From: Comamonadaceae bacterium
GTDB lineage: Bacteria > Pseudomonadota > Gammaproteobacteria > Burkholderiales > Burkholderiaceae_C
Reading direction: 5' to 3'
Length of the DNA stretch: 64,000 nt
Assembly: GCA_947478725.1 (NCBI GenBank)
Contig: CANJWZ010000014.1
Coordinates: forward strand, 29,725-93,724
The notes beneath the pieces were generated by a model. The model was not told where the DNA came from. It saw only the letters and a list, made by a program, of their open reading frames with translations, and did not search any database. The translations under genes were made by a program, and so were the position numbers. Each line of letters begins with the position of its first letter. Position 1 is the first letter of the stretch. This document shows, piece by piece, positions 56,246 through 64,000 of this stretch.

Positions 56246-57889
56246 ATGCCCAACATTTTTGACACCGACCTGCCCAAAACCGCCGCCAACTATGCGGCCC
56301 AGTCACCACTCGCGTTCATTGAACGAACGGCCGAGGTCTACCCTGACAGGTTGGCCGTTGTGCATGGCGACCTTCGCCAAACCTGGGCAGAGACTTTCAC
56401 CCGCTGCCGCCAACTGGCCAGCGCACTCCAAAAGAACGGCATAGGCAAGGGCGACACAGTTGCCGTGATGCTGCCCAACACGCCGCCCATGGTGGAGGCG
56501 CACTTTGGCATACCCGTGACAGGCGCGGTACTGAATGCGCTGAACACCCGGCTGGATGCTGAAACGATCGCCTTCATGCTCGACCACGGCGAGGCCAAAG
56601 TGGTGATTGTTGACCCGGAATTTGCAGGTACCCTGCAAAAGGCCCTAGGGTTGCGCAAGTCCACTTCGCCGCTGCTGGTCATCCAGGCTGAGGACGTGCT
56701 GTACACGGGCGACACCCTTCGGATTGGCAGCATCAGCTACGACGATTTTTTAGCCACAGGCGATGCCAGCTATGCGTGGAAGCTGCCCGACGACGAATGG
56801 GACGCGATAGCGCTGAACTACACCAGCGGCACCACCGGTAACCCCAAAGGCGTGGTCTACCACCACCGGGGCGCAGCGGCCAATGCTGTGTCAAACATTC
56901 TCGAATGGGATATACCCAAACACCCGGTGTACCTGTGGACGCTGCCGATGTTTCATTGCAATGGCTGGTGCTTTCCGTGGACGGTGGCGGCGCGTGCAGG
57001 CGTGAACGTGTGCCTGCGCAAGGTGGCTGCGCCCGAGATTTTTGAGGCGATCAGTGCCCACGGCGTGACCCATTACTGTGCCGCGCCCATCGTGCACGGC
57101 ATGCTGGTCAACGCGCCTGATGCGCTCAAGCAGGGCTTGCCGCGCGGTGTCAAAGGCATGGTGGCAGGCGCAGCGCCGCCCGCGTCGATGATTGAGGGCA
57201 TGGAAGCGCTGGGCTTTGACTTGACCCACGTTTACGGACTGACCGAGGTCTACGGCCCGGCCACCGTCTGCGCCAAGCACGATGCATGGGACGCACTGGA
57301 CATTGGCGAACGAGCCCGCCTGAACGCCCGGCAAGGCGTGCGTTACCACTTGGAAGCTGACGTGCGCGTGCTCGACTCTGCCAGCATGCTGCCGGTGCCG
57401 CAAGATGGCCAAACCATGGGCGAGATCATGTTCAAGGGCAACATCGCGATGAAAGGCTATTTGAAAAACGCCAAGGCCACCGAAGAGGCGTTTGCAGGCG
57501 GCTGGTTTCATTCAGGCGATTTGGCCGTGTGCTACCCCGACGGTTACATGAAGATCAAAGACCGCAGCAAAGACATCATCATCTCGGGCGGTGAAAACAT
57601 CAGCTCGATCGAAGTAGAAGATGTGCTGTACCGCCACCCCGACGTGCTGGCCGCCGCGGTGGTCGCCAAGCCCGACGAACGCTGGGGTGAAACGCCTTGC
57701 GCATTTGTAGAGTTGAAGGCGGGCGCGACGACGCGGGCTGAAGACATCGTGGCGCATTGCAAAAAGCACCTGGCCGCTTTCAAAGTCCCGCGTGCCGTGG
57801 TGTTTGGGGAGTTGCCCAAAACGTCGACGGGCAAGATTCAGAAGTTTGAGCTGCGCAAGCTGGCCGGGTCTGCAGCGGCCATTGGTTAA
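56246..57889 (+). CDS. Acyl-CoA ligase (AMP-forming)
   Basis: A 547-residue acyl-CoA synthetase, AlkK/medium-chain type by general similarity. AMP-binding motif YTSGTTGNPKGVVYHHRG, GVTHYCAAPIVHGMLVN, YGLTEVYGPATVC, GWFHSGDLAVCYPDGYMKI and the C-terminal catalytic lysine region LPKTSTGKIQKFELR. It is 30 bp after the ABC gene and may be co-transcribed. Substrate unknown. Confidence 0.9.
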   Translation: MPNIFDTDLPKTAANYAAQSPLAFIERTAEVYPDRLAVVHGDLRQTWAETFTRCRQLASALQKNGIGKGDTVAVMLPNTPPMVEAHFGIPVTGAVLNALNTRLDAETIAFMLDHGEAKVVIVDPEFAGTLQKALGLRKSTSPLLVIQAEDVLYTGDTLRIGSISYDDFLATGDASYAWKLPDDEWDAIALNYTSGTTGNPKGVVYHHRGAAANAVSNILEWDIPKHPVYLWTLPMFHCNGWCFPWTVAARAGVNVCLRKVAAPEIFEAISAHGVTHYCAAPIVHGMLVNAPDALKQGLPRGVKGMVAGAAPPASMIEGMEALGFDLTHVYGLTEVYGPATVCAKHDAWDALDIGERARLNARQGVRYHLEADVRVLDSASMLPVPQDGQTMGEIMFKGNIAMKGYLKNAKATEEAFAGGWFHSGDLAVCYPDGYMKIKDRSKDIIISGGENISSIEVEDVLYRHPDVLAAAVVAKPDERWGETPCAFVELKAGATTRAEDIVAHCKKHLAAFKVPRAVVFGELPKTSTGKIQKFELRKLAGSAAAIG

Positions 57890-57997
57890 GCAATTGTCAT
57901 GGCACGATTGCGGGGGGGCGTATTGCGCTGACCTGCCCCTATCCAGCCGTACCAATGCATTTTCTGTACCGGCCCCACCCCATTCAATTCACGCGTC

Positions 57998-58966
57998 TCA
58001 ATCTACCCGTACCTGTGCAAGCTTGATGACTCGCGCCCACTTGTCGATATCGGCTTTGATGACCGCACCGAACGCTGCTGGCGTGCTGCCTTGTGAAATG
58101 GTTCCCTGATCGGCATAAAACTTTCGAATTTCAGGGGTCGCAAGGAGTTTGATGATTTCAGCGCTGAAACGATCTACAGCCACTTGAGGCGTGCCTGCCG
58201 GCGCCATCATTCCGACCCAGGCCTCTTCGACAAAACCCGGCACGGCTTCTACGACGGGTGGAACGCTGGGCATGTTGGGATTTCGCCCTGCCGAGGTCAC
58301 TCCCAGGGCGCGAATACGGCCATTTTCTGCAAACGGTTTCATGGTTGCCATGCCGTCAATCATCAGATCAACCTGGCCGCTGATTAAATCAGTCCTCGCC
58401 ACCGAACTTGATTTGTAAGGGACATGAACGAGGTTGGTTCCGGTCAAATATTTAAACTGCTCGGTGATCAAGTGATAGATGGTTCCCGATCCTGAGGACG
58501 CGTAATTGAGTTTTCCAGGATTGGCCTTTGCATACGCAATCAACTCCTGTGTTGTCTTAAAGGGCAGAGCTGGATTAACCACCAAAATAAGAGGAAAAAC
58601 CGCCATGGCGGTCACCGGGACGAAATCCTTCAGCGTGGCGTAGCCCAAGTTAGGCTGGAGTGTCTCGATGATCGAATGCGTGTTGGAGATCATCACAAAG
58701 GTGTGCCCGTCAGTTGGCGTGCGTATGGCTGCACGCATGCCGAGCGCACCACCAGCACCTGGCAGGTTTTCCAAAATCACCTGCTGGCCGAGGGCCTCGG
58801 ATAATTTTTGAGCAATCGGCCGCATCACCGTGTCGCCACCACCGCCTGCGGCAAAGGGCAAAATAATTTTCACGGGCTTTGTTGGCCAGTTCTGAGCTTG
58901 CGCTGCAAAGGCTCCGCAACCTAGGAAGGCCAAAACAACATGGATGGCGATACGCTTCAAATTCAT
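57998..58966 (-). CDS. Bug-family (TctC-like) periplasmic solute-binding protein
   Basis: A 322-residue receptor; signal peptide to about residue 24 (HVVLAFLGCGAFAAQA), then WPTKPVKIILPFAAGGGGDT, the Bug loop. No transporter subunits are adjacent. It is downstream of an alpha/beta hydrolase in the same direction, so an ester or lactone could be the common substrate. Confidence 0.9.
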   Translation of the reverse strand: MNLKRIAIHVVLAFLGCGAFAAQAQNWPTKPVKIILPFAAGGGGDTVMRPIAQKLSEALGQQVILENLPGAGGALGMRAAIRTPTDGHTFVMISNTHSIIETLQPNLGYATLKDFVPVTAMAVFPLILVVNPALPFKTTQELIAYAKANPGKLNYASSGSGTIYHLITEQFKYLTGTNLVHVPYKSSSVARTDLISGQVDLMIDGMATMKPFAENGRIRALGVTSAGRNPNMPSVPPVVEAVPGFVEEAWVGMMAPAGTPQVAVDRFSAEIIKLLATPEIRKFYADQGTISQGSTPAAFGAVIKADIDKWARVIKLAQVRVD

Positions 58967-59001
58967 GACGGACCTTATCGGGTAATTCAGTTAAAAAATG
59001 G

Positions 59002-59796
59002 TCAGTTTGCTGCAAAGAACTGTAGCATCGCGTCGAACGCTTCAGGCCTTTCGGCCATGAATCCGTGCAGGGTGTCTTCATAAACCAGCATTTCAGAATG
59101 GGGGATGCGATTGCCGATGTCCCGACTCTGCTCAAGGGTGGTGATGATGTCGTTTTGACCGATGAGTATTTGAGTCGGGCATTGAATGTCGCAGAGACGG
59201 TCGCGGGAATCGTGGGTCAGCAAGCTGTGGCCCGTCTGGAGATAGCCATGCAGCGGTCGGTTGACCTGAAGCATGGTGTCAACGGATTGTTCGATTTTTT
59301 CCTGATTCAACTCACAGTAGCGTTCGGAGTAGAAGTAGGTCAGCAGGCCAAGGAGGAAGCTGCGGTCAATGCCCGTCGCCTTGGCTGACGCCATCCACCA
59401 TTGAACCATGTGGCGGCCGCGGGGACCGAGATGTGCAAAGGTAGACGTCATCGCCAAGCTTCGAACGCTGTCAGGCCCCAAGATGGCCATCCACTGAGCA
59501 ATGGCACCGCCCAAAGATTTACCCATCACATGAGCGCGTTGGATGCCCAGCGCCTGCATCAGCCCCAGCGCATCTTTGGCCAGCATCTGGGTTGTATAGG
59601 GCGTGTCGGGTGCATCAGTGCCGCCTATGCCGCGGTTGTCAAAAGCCAAGACCTTGAATTTTTGCGCGGCACGATCAAGCTGCTGACCCCAGGAGGACCA
59701 ATTTCCGCTGGCGTATCCACCCACCATCACCAGCCAGTCGCCTTCGCCTTGCACGGTGTAATTCATCGTCAGATCGCCAACCTTGATAAAGGGCAT
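59002..59796 (-). CDS. Alpha/beta hydrolase
   Basis: A 264-residue hydrolase. Nucleophile elbow GKSLGG with Ser94, probable acid Asp216 (IGQNDIITT) and His244 (DTLHGFM); DNRGIGGTDAP is the oxyanion-side loop. Similar to 3-oxoadipate enol-lactonase-like enzymes. Paired with the Bug receptor 35 bp downstream. Confidence 0.86.
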   Translation of the reverse strand: MPFIKVGDLTMNYTVQGEGDWLVMVGGYASGNWSSWGQQLDRAAQKFKVLAFDNRGIGGTDAPDTPYTTQMLAKDALGLMQALGIQRAHVMGKSLGGAIAQWMAILGPDSVRSLAMTSTFAHLGPRGRHMVQWWMASAKATGIDRSFLLGLLTYFYSERYCELNQEKIEQSVDTMLQVNRPLHGYLQTGHSLLTHDSRDRLCDIQCPTQILIGQNDIITTLEQSRDIGNRIPHSEMLVYEDTLHGFMAERPEAFDAMLQFFAAN

Positions 59797-60046
59797 AAAA
59801 GTACTTTCTGCAATAACAACCACTCAACTCGATAGATCTGATGACAAATCTAGCACAATTAAAAGAGAGAAACGATCTAGCCAACTCGTGCCATCGGCAT
59901 CATTTTTTACACCACCAGTGACCGCACATGCTGTGGCCGCAAATTCAGGTCAGCGCTTTCAGGGTACAAGATTAAAGCCCAATGAGCCGCAAGGGTGCTG
60001 CCCGGGCAGTGCGCCCACAGAGCGCTTTTGAGGCCGCTTGAAAGTG
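59797..60046. other. Region without recognised gene
   Basis: About 250 bp between the hydrolase start and the transposase remnant; I see neither a gene nor a repeat. Confidence 0.5.
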
Positions 60047-60214
60047 GGTAGCTTGTACGGAAAGAAATTCGAGGTCCTCCGTCAGGCCATGGATGAGGTT
60101 ATCGACTGAGTGGCGTTACACAAGGACCAAAGAATTCATTCGCCTTTAGGCTGCCTCAGACCGATGCAGTGTGAGACTAGCTGGAAAAAGGCGCGCATCT
60201 TGGAGGCTGAATAA
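60047..60214 (+). mobile_element. IS3-family transposase remnant (OrfB C-terminus)
   Basis: An uninterrupted frame except for one internal stop, reading YGKKFEVLRQAMDEVID then a stop, then VALHKDQRIHSPLGCLRPMQ. This is the end of an IS3-type OrfB, where intact copies have MDEVIDW..N..R.HS.LGY.SP. Only the last 56 codons remain; no inverted repeats or 5' part. Dead insertion sequence. Confidence 0.75.
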
Positions 60215-60284
60215 TTGATCTGCTGGCACGAGGTTTAACGGTCGCAGCTTCATGCTAAACTGCAAAAATTTTTAGGAGATATCT

Positions 60285-60428
60285 GTGCAGAACAAATTTA
60301 GCAAATCCCTCTTCTTGATCGCCTGCGTGTCGATGCTGAGCTTGTCGGCTTGCTCAACTATCAGTTCAGCTTACGAATCCACGGCTGAAGCTGTTTCTGG
60401 CTGGTTTAAGTCCAGCGACAAGAAATAA
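60285..60428 (+). CDS. Small lipoprotein
   Basis: A 47-residue protein with GTG start and a good AGGAG site 6 bp before it. Residues 1-22 are a lipoprotein signal ending LSLSAC with the lipidated Cys; a short tail (STISSAYESTAEAVSGWFKS and on) follows. It resembles entericidin-like small lipoproteins. A terminator follows at 60514. Confidence 0.72.
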   Translation: MQNKFSKSLFLIACVSMLSLSACSTISSAYESTAEAVSGWFKSSDKK

Positions 60429-60513
60429 TTAAAATCTGGCTCATTAGAGTTAGTGAGTGGAACAAGCTGCTGGCGCTTCCCCAGAACCGCTCACGAGGCC
60501 TTGACGCCTTTGC

Positions 60514-60549
60514 AAAACCTGTCATCTTTGACGAGATGGCAGGTTTTTT
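60514..60549 (+). terminator. Terminator downstream of the small lipoprotein gene
   Basis: AAAACCTG-N-CAT, a 10-base loop, ATG-N-CAGGTTTTTT; 85 bp after the stop. The 85 bp between could be an untranslated tail. Confidence 0.78.
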
Positions 60550-60672
60550 GCAGTCTGCTCTTGGTTGGCCAGAGCCTGTTGTACGGCCTGGCCTGGTTCG
60601 ATCGCAGCTATGGCGTAGAAATGAATGAATAAATTGGGGCCTAATTCCAACGAATCGGGCCGGCTGGCCAAG

Positions 60673-61446
60673 TCAGTACCAGTATTCCAGGTGGGGAAAT
60701 GGGTTGCGTTCGGTATGTTTGCGGTAATTGAAGTGGACGACAAAAGAAATGCGGCGGTCGGCTTTCTTGTTCACCTTGAACGGAAGCACCACATGCGGCA
60801 TGAAACTGTCAAAAACTACCAAACTACCAACCTCGTAAGGCACTTTTTTTCGTAACTGCTTTGATTTTGCGCGGTAGCCATCGGCTTTATAAAACCCGTC
60901 AAGTTCATCGGCTAGGTAGCGTTTTTTCCAAATGTCGAGGTCCCCACCCCGGTCTTGGAGATATTGCGCGGTGCGCTTAATGGAGACAACTGCTGAATAG
61001 GCACGGGTGTCCGGGTTGAAAATGCTCTCAGGGTATTGCAGCAAACCCTCGGTGTCGGTGTGAATGTTATACAGCGTCCAGGTCTTGATCTGAAGGTTGA
61101 ATCCGGCCATTAAAAAGTATTTTTTATCCCTTGGAACCACGGGCAAGGAACCGGCCTTTAAGCCAGACTTATGGATTATCTTGGCCCCTATATCAGTGAT
61201 AATTTCATTGACTTCAGGAAATTCAGTTTGCAGGTAATGATTGTGTTTTTCGGCGTACCGGTAATAGCTCTCGTTTAATCCAGACTCGATCATCCCGTAG
61301 TAGGCCGCCATCTGACCATAATCAGGGTTAACGTCTGGTCCAAAAATATCAGGGCGACTGAATATTTTTTTTTCCCAACGCTGACAAAGTTCGGCGCTGA
61401 GAAAGTTTTTATCCACCAGATAATCTTGTGTAAATAGTTTTTTCAT
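60673..61446 (-). CDS. 2-oxoglutarate/Fe(II)-dependent oxygenase-like protein
   Basis: A 257-residue protein. The facial triad is probably His129, Asp131 (YNIHTDTEG) and His218 (FMPHVVLP), with an Arg in RRIS (231-232) to bind 2-oxoglutarate. General pattern matches prolyl-hydroxylase-like or phytanoyl-like oxygenases. Lower GC than neighbours and no adjoining biosynthetic gene suggest a transferred orphan. Substrate unknown. Confidence 0.7.
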   Translation of the reverse strand: MKKLFTQDYLVDKNFLSAELCQRWEKKIFSRPDIFGPDVNPDYGQMAAYYGMIESGLNESYYRYAEKHNHYLQTEFPEVNEIITDIGAKIIHKSGLKAGSLPVVPRDKKYFLMAGFNLQIKTWTLYNIHTDTEGLLQYPESIFNPDTRAYSAVVSIKRTAQYLQDRGGDLDIWKKRYLADELDGFYKADGYRAKSKQLRKKVPYEVGSLVVFDSFMPHVVLPFKVNKKADRRISFVVHFNYRKHTERNPFPHLEYWY

Positions 61447-61608
61447 CTGACTTCCAACAAAAATGACTACCTCGGTGCATTTTCATTATGCAAGGGCAGG
61501 GTAGCGCACCTGGTGGCAGCTGGCAATCGGTGCTTACGGCTATGTTGTGTCGCTTGGCTGTAGCATCCCAGGAGTTAGAGCTTGCGGGCCTCTTTTTTTC
61601 ATCCTTTT

Positions 61609-62280
61609 TCAGTGCTTGTGCGTGCTGTGGTCGTGTGAATCAGAACCCTTAGCTGTAGGCGCAAGTTTGTTAGTCCCCGTACTTTCTTGAACAACAAGCT
61701 GTCCTTTCATGCCTGATTCAAAATGACCTGGCACCAAACACGCCATCTGTAAGTTTTGGGTTTTGTCAAAACGAATGACCCACTCTTTGGTATTGCCAGG
61801 CTTAACACTCAATGCAAGAACGTTGCTGCTGGAGCGGTGGTCATGCGAATCAGTGTGCCCCGTTTTTTGAGTAGCCGCTTGCTTCATTTCGGCCGCATGT
61901 ATTTTGAGAGACTCTTCAGATCCTAAAACCATTTCGTGAGATAGTTTGCCGCTGTTATGAACCACGAATTTAATGGTTTCACCGGCATTGACTGTCAATT
62001 GATCCGGTGAAAAACGCATCGTGTCGTTCATGTCAATATCAATGCTGCGAGAAACTGTCAGCGCAGTCGGTGGCGTATCTGCTTCATGAACCTCGTGTGC
62101 ATCGACTTGAGCTCCACCATGTGCATGCCCGCCCGCTGCCCACTGAGGATTCTTCTCAAAGGCTTGATAGGCTGTCCAACTGCTGGCCGTGACCACGATA
62201 CCCATCCCTAGTGCGTAGACCACCAAGGCGCGATGAACACGGATTTGCAAACTAAAGACGAGAGCAGCTATAGAAATCAC
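61609..62280 (-). CDS. Cupredoxin-domain copper protein
   Basis: A 223-residue protein with an N-terminal hydrophobic part (two segments), a His-rich linker (GHAHGG) and a cupredoxin domain with ligands His115 (LSHEMVLG), Cys181, His186 and Met191 (CLVPGHFESGM). Ends in a DSHDHSTHKH tail. GTG start is used, so the exact N-terminus is uncertain. Probably periplasmic copper binding. Next to a small membrane protein. Confidence 0.78.
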   Translation of the reverse strand: MISIAALVFSLQIRVHRALVVYALGMGIVVTASSWTAYQAFEKNPQWAAGGHAHGGAQVDAHEVHEADTPPTALTVSRSIDIDMNDTMRFSPDQLTVNAGETIKFVVHNSGKLSHEMVLGSEESLKIHAAEMKQAATQKTGHTDSHDHRSSSNVLALSVKPGNTKEWVIRFDKTQNLQMACLVPGHFESGMKGQLVVQESTGTNKLAPTAKGSDSHDHSTHKH

Positions 62281-62294
62281 AAAGCCTAAAGGAA

Positions 62295-62555
62295 CTACCC
62301 AAGAGCTTCTTGCGGGTGAGTCTGGAAAGTGCTGTAGACCGCCGGTAAAAAGCCCAAGCCAATGGACAACAAAGTACCGACCCAGATAGATTCAAACAAA
62401 CCAGTTTTGCTATCTTGGTGACGATGCTCCATCCAAGCACCCACCACAAAAAGGACGATGCCTGCTGCTGCGGTCCACATCGAACGCTCACCGCTGAAGA
62501 AGCCGTGATTGACCGCGCCAGAAATAAAACTTATTCCTGAGTACTTAAGCAGCAT
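62295..62555 (-). CDS. Small membrane protein next to cupredoxin
   Basis: An 86-residue protein with about three hydrophobic helices (AAAGIVLFVVGAWMEHRHQ, SIWVGTLLSIGLGFLPAVYS). No family recognised. It is 14 bp upstream of the cupredoxin gene and co-directional. The frame is open upstream to 62840, but the extra residues look non-conserved. Confidence 0.6.
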   Translation of the reverse strand: MLLKYSGISFISGAVNHGFFSGERSMWTAAAGIVLFVVGAWMEHRHQDSKTGLFESIWVGTLLSIGLGFLPAVYSTFQTHPQEALG

Positions 62556-63065
62556 GGCGCTGTGTTGAATTTCAAACGATGCTGTCCTATGGTCCTGAGG
62601 GTAGTAAATGTGTTTAGGTGCACATTTTGAATGATCTGATTTACCCTGCCAGAAGGAATGACATTCAAAAGGGCAACGCCAGTCCTGCATCCAACTGTCA
62701 TTTAAAACGACACCGATCGACCCGGTCAAGCCGATGGCACGGTAGCTACTTTGAGGAATACGCCGCCAACTGTCCGTGGTGTTCGCAAGTTGCGGTGTGG
62801 TCTGTAGAGCTTGCTCGTGATTAGAAGGGCTATGCCCCACAATCTTTGTGCTGAAAATATTTTTGCGCTTCTTGAGTCAATTGGCCAGCAACCGCCAACA
62901 TCATCCTTCTCGGGTAGTGACTACAAGTCTCCGCTACCGCTCGGAATTTCCGTCCCTGCGCACACCACTGTCCAGGTTTAGGGCGTCATTGCAATTGAGT
63001 GACGCAGCTCTTTTTCTCGGTAGAAATCAACGGGCCTCAACTGTTTTTCGTGAATCCCGCTACTT
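62556..63065. other. Region without recognised gene
   Basis: About 510 bp between the membrane protein start and the IclR stop. An open frame (62556-62840) extends the membrane protein but lacks conserved sequence; nothing else is recognisable. Confidence 0.5.
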
Positions 63066-63806
63066 TTATTTATCACCGATGCAAAAACGGCAAACAAAAC
63101 CGGCGGTCGCCGGGCGGGCTCCGAGAGTGACGCTGAGCTTTTGCGCTGCCCCCAGCAGTTTTTGGCGTGCCTTGAACTGCGTCACCGGGTTGAAGCGGCT
63201 GGTCGGCCCCGATACGGTAAGTGCGCCCAGCAGCCTGTCACCCAATCCGAAGATGGGAATGGACATGGAGGAGGTCTCGTCCGGTCCGACATTGGACGAG
63301 GCGGTGATGTGCGAATCGCCCAGCGCGTCGGGCGCCGGGGTGGAGGAGACTGCGTACAACTTGAAGACCTGGCCCGTGGCTGACTTGTCGATGGGCAGGG
63401 TACTGCCGGGCTGTACGCTGACCCGCAGCGAGCGGGGCGAGTCGACGCGATACAGGCACAGGCGCTTTCCGTTGTCGTGAACGTAGAACGAGGCACTTTC
63501 GGTGGTTTCCGCCGCCAGCATTTCCAGCACCGGCATCACGACATCCGACAGGTTGAGCGCACGGTCGTAGGTGCTGCCGAGGTGGGCTGCCTTAGGACCA
63601 AGCTGGTATTGAGCTTCCCCGACCTTGAGGATGTAGCCGCTGCGCTCGAAGGAAAGCATGTAGCGGCAGATGACGCTTTTGAACAGGCCGGTCTGCTCTT
63701 CCAGTTGCGACAGCGTGCGACTGCCGCCTCCCTCGACGAAGGCGTCAAGAATGCTGAGGGTCCGGTCAACGGCGGCTACGGATCGATCAACAGGTGTGCG
63801 TGGCAT
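63066..63806 (-). CDS. IclR-family transcriptional regulator
   Basis: A 246-residue regulator. N-terminal winged helix (VDRSVAAVDRTLSILDAFVE, then TLSQLEEQTGLFKSVICRYM), then the IclR effector domain (PVLEMLAAETTESASFYVHD, later IDKSATGQVFKLYA). It presumably controls a catabolic operon outside the window; the start at 63806 is chosen at MPRTPVDRS. Bases beyond it to 64000 hold no assigned gene. Confidence 0.88.
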   Translation of the reverse strand: MPRTPVDRSVAAVDRTLSILDAFVEGGGSRTLSQLEEQTGLFKSVICRYMLSFERSGYILKVGEAQYQLGPKAAHLGSTYDRALNLSDVVMPVLEMLAAETTESASFYVHDNGKRLCLYRVDSPRSLRVSVQPGSTLPIDKSATGQVFKLYAVSSTPAPDALGDSHITASSNVGPDETSSMSIPIFGLGDRLLGALTVSGPTSRFNPVTQFKARQKLLGAAQKLSVTLGARPATAGFVCRFCIGDK

Positions 63807-64000
63807 GTGTTTTTTGCAAGAGTCGCGCAAAGTTTACACCCAGGCTTTTACTAAGGAAGGTCTGCACAACCCCCGCCGTAGCGTGAGTTGAACGTCAAGA
63901 ATTCATTCGATGAAACCTGAGGTGCGTTTTTACCGATTTTGTGGGCATATTGCCCCCGGTTTACTGCCTTTGCAGGCCGCTGGCGTGCGTTTGCCCGCCT

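Noticed and set aside
62848..63480. Plus-strand open frame antisense to the IclR gene
   Set aside because: Overlaps a clearly coding regulator in antisense; shadow of the real gene.
63910..64000. Open frame starting near the window end
   Set aside because: Only about 30 codons visible and no conserved sequence; cannot be supported.

Overview
The window looks like chromosomal DNA of a Comamonadaceae-type betaproteobacterium (Burkholderiales; Rhodoferax/Polaromonas-like by recollection, not by search). Supporting signs are the moderately high GC, the three orphan Bug-type solute receptors, the class I PHA operon, the exbB-exbD-lpxK-Trm112-kdsB-adk cluster and the interspersed GCTAY...RTAGC hairpin repeats. 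I saw no rRNA, tRNA or CRISPR array.

Layout. 0.1-6.3 kb: a frameshifted PQQ-type sugar dehydrogenase pseudogene, AzlCD amino-acid exporter genes, an MCE/Mla-like lipid transport set (permease, MCE protein, lipoprotein, no ATPase) and an MFS transporter. 6.3-13.7 kb: an NADP-dependent reductase, maiA, pgeF and a leftward catabolic set (CMD protein, Bug receptor, SDR, PDC-hydrolase-like amidohydrolase) next to a wrecked LysR gene. 13.8-18.2 kb: phaC-phaA-phaB and a tautomerase/SnoaL fusion. 18.3-20.9 kb: divergent copZ/copA with paired CueR-like operators. 21.4-30.7 kb: a leftward acyl-CoA catabolic block (ACAD plus APH-type kinase, Crp/Fnr regulator, MmgE/PrpD, Bug, enoyl-CoA hydratase, 3-hydroxyacyl-CoA dehydrogenase, D-2-hydroxyacid dehydrogenase).

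31-54.4 kb is mostly housekeeping: lexA with two SOS boxes, asparaginase, adk, kdsB, lpxK, exbBD, xseA, sodB, icd, clpS-clpA, a HupE-like membrane protein with a TPR-like partner, sbcB, rpoD and dnaG. 54.5-64 kb is accessory: a 21-codon basic micro-ORF, a compact ABC transporter, an acyl-CoA ligase, a third Bug receptor, an alpha/beta hydrolase, an IS3-type remnant, a small lipoprotein, a 2OG-Fe(II) oxygenase, a cupredoxin and an IclR regulator.

The most interesting structure is a family of about 60-bp repeats built of two adjacent hairpins whose stems change on both sides together. Copies sit between genes and also, without breaking the reading frame, inside pgeF, dnaG and probably a lipoprotein gene. 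Other points: two tiny genes (47 and 21 codons), two apparently leaderless promoters (maiA, copA), and gene decay by an 8-bp duplication and by an internal deletion.
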